A DNA stretch of 64,000 bases, from positions 62,001 to 126,000 of the forward strand of contig CAWIES010000001.1 in NCBI GenBank assembly GCA_963835215.1. The letters run 5' to 3'. The DNA comes from Roseiarcus sp963835215 (lineage in GTDB: Bacteria > Pseudomonadota > Alphaproteobacteria > Rhizobiales > Beijerinckiaceae). Made by a program: the position numbers and the translations under genes. Positions 63,676 through 64,000 of the stretch are shown here, piece by piece. How positions within the stretch are numbered: position 1 is the stretch's first letter; each line of letters begins with the position of its first letter. Below the pieces are notes generated by a model. The model was given only the letters and a program-made list of their open reading frames with translations. It was not told the origin of the DNA and made no database searches.

Positions 63676-63837
63676 AAGTGGACCCTCAGACGCCGGGCCG
63701 GGGGATAAGAGAGCGATAAGCCGCTCGCGCGCGCTGCTGTTTCGTTATACTTCGCGGCGCGAGGCGCTCCAACGGTTCGACCAAGTTCTAGACCTCGACC
63801 AAGCTCAAGACCAAGATCTCGATAGGGAGCGACGTTC

Positions 63838-64000
63838 GTGGCGACGCAGCAGACAACCACCGCCGGGCGCATGTTGGTCGCCCCCTCCGTCATCCTGCTC
63901 TTTGCCTGGATGATCGCGCCGCTCGCGCGCACGCTCTATTTCTCGCTGCTGCGCTACAGTCTGCTCGATCCCACGACCACCGCGTTCGTCGGCGTCCAGA
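63838..64000 (+). CDS. ABC transporter permease (SmoF-like), 3'-truncated by the window edge
   Basis: A GTG start 9 bases after GGGAG gives MATQQTTTAGRMLVAPSVIL followed by LLFAWMIAPLARTLYFSLLRYSLL, the first membrane helix and following periplasmic loop of a MalF-type permease. Only the first 54 residues are inside the window. Second gene of the polyol importer. Confidence 0.85.
   Translation, partial: MATQQTTTAGRMLVAPSVILLFAWMIAPLARTLYFSLLRYSLLDPTTTAFVGVQ

Overview
The window is about 64 kb of GC-rich DNA with alphaproteobacterial gene content. It most resembles Hyphomicrobiales (Rhizobiales/Beijerinckiaceae-like). The clues are the gatC-gatA-gatB order, the pyrC-plsY-dprA block, a NasS/NasT nitrate system, SmoE-type polyol transport, a DUF3309 miniprotein and dispersed 'CCCCGC...GCGGGG' REP palindromes. 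The species cannot be fixed from this sequence alone. Many genes carry single-base shifts, and 15 of 16 are insertions, which looks more like residual long-read error than biological decay.

Layout. 0-9 kb: 3' part of gyrB, a secreted His/Asp-repeat protein, a decayed duplication behind a LuxR regulator, a pseudo-receiver protein, a TonB-like protein, tRNA-Ser(GCU) and a histone-H1-like protein. 9-17 kb: housekeeping genes gatCAB, ruvX, dprA, plsY and pyrC. 17-21 kb: a 3.9-kb segment bounded by two 138-bp direct repeats, each holding a tRNA-Arg(ACG). It carries an uncharacterised twin-repeat HTH-like protein, an MDR oxidoreductase, an orphan BrnA-like antitoxin and gene remnants. 21-24 kb: a GH15 hydrolase, a proline-rich miniprotein and a PRC-barrel protein. 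24-31 kb: a surface-glycan cluster (GT2, three GT4-type transferases, a UDP-glucuronate decarboxylase-like SDR, UDP-galactopyranose mutase). 31-35 kb: an MFS exporter and a SulP-STAS-cNMP transporter.

35-45 kb is a coherent plant-glycan module: GH51 arabinofuranosidase, a complete sugar ABC importer, an ArsR-type regulator and a GH2 glycosidase. A matching palindrome TATC-N9-GATA lies in both divergent promoter regions and is a good candidate operator for the ArsR protein. 45-49.6 kb holds small proteins, PPK2, a histidine phosphatase and a cold-shock protein.

49.6-57 kb is a nitrogen-acquisition block. nasT and nasS (nitrate-responsive antitermination) lie upstream of nirA, an Fe-S flavoprotein reductase and nirC. 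The nirA leader shows a sigma-54 promoter, two hexaloop hairpins and an intrinsic terminator in the order expected for NasT control. A ring-opening amidohydrolase (cyanurate/barbiturate type) and a gamma-glutamyltransferase follow. 58.8-64 kb is a polyol module: a fused FGGY kinase-HAD phosphatase, a SorC regulator, a SmoE-like binding protein with five apparent insertions, and the start of a permease gene that runs off the window.
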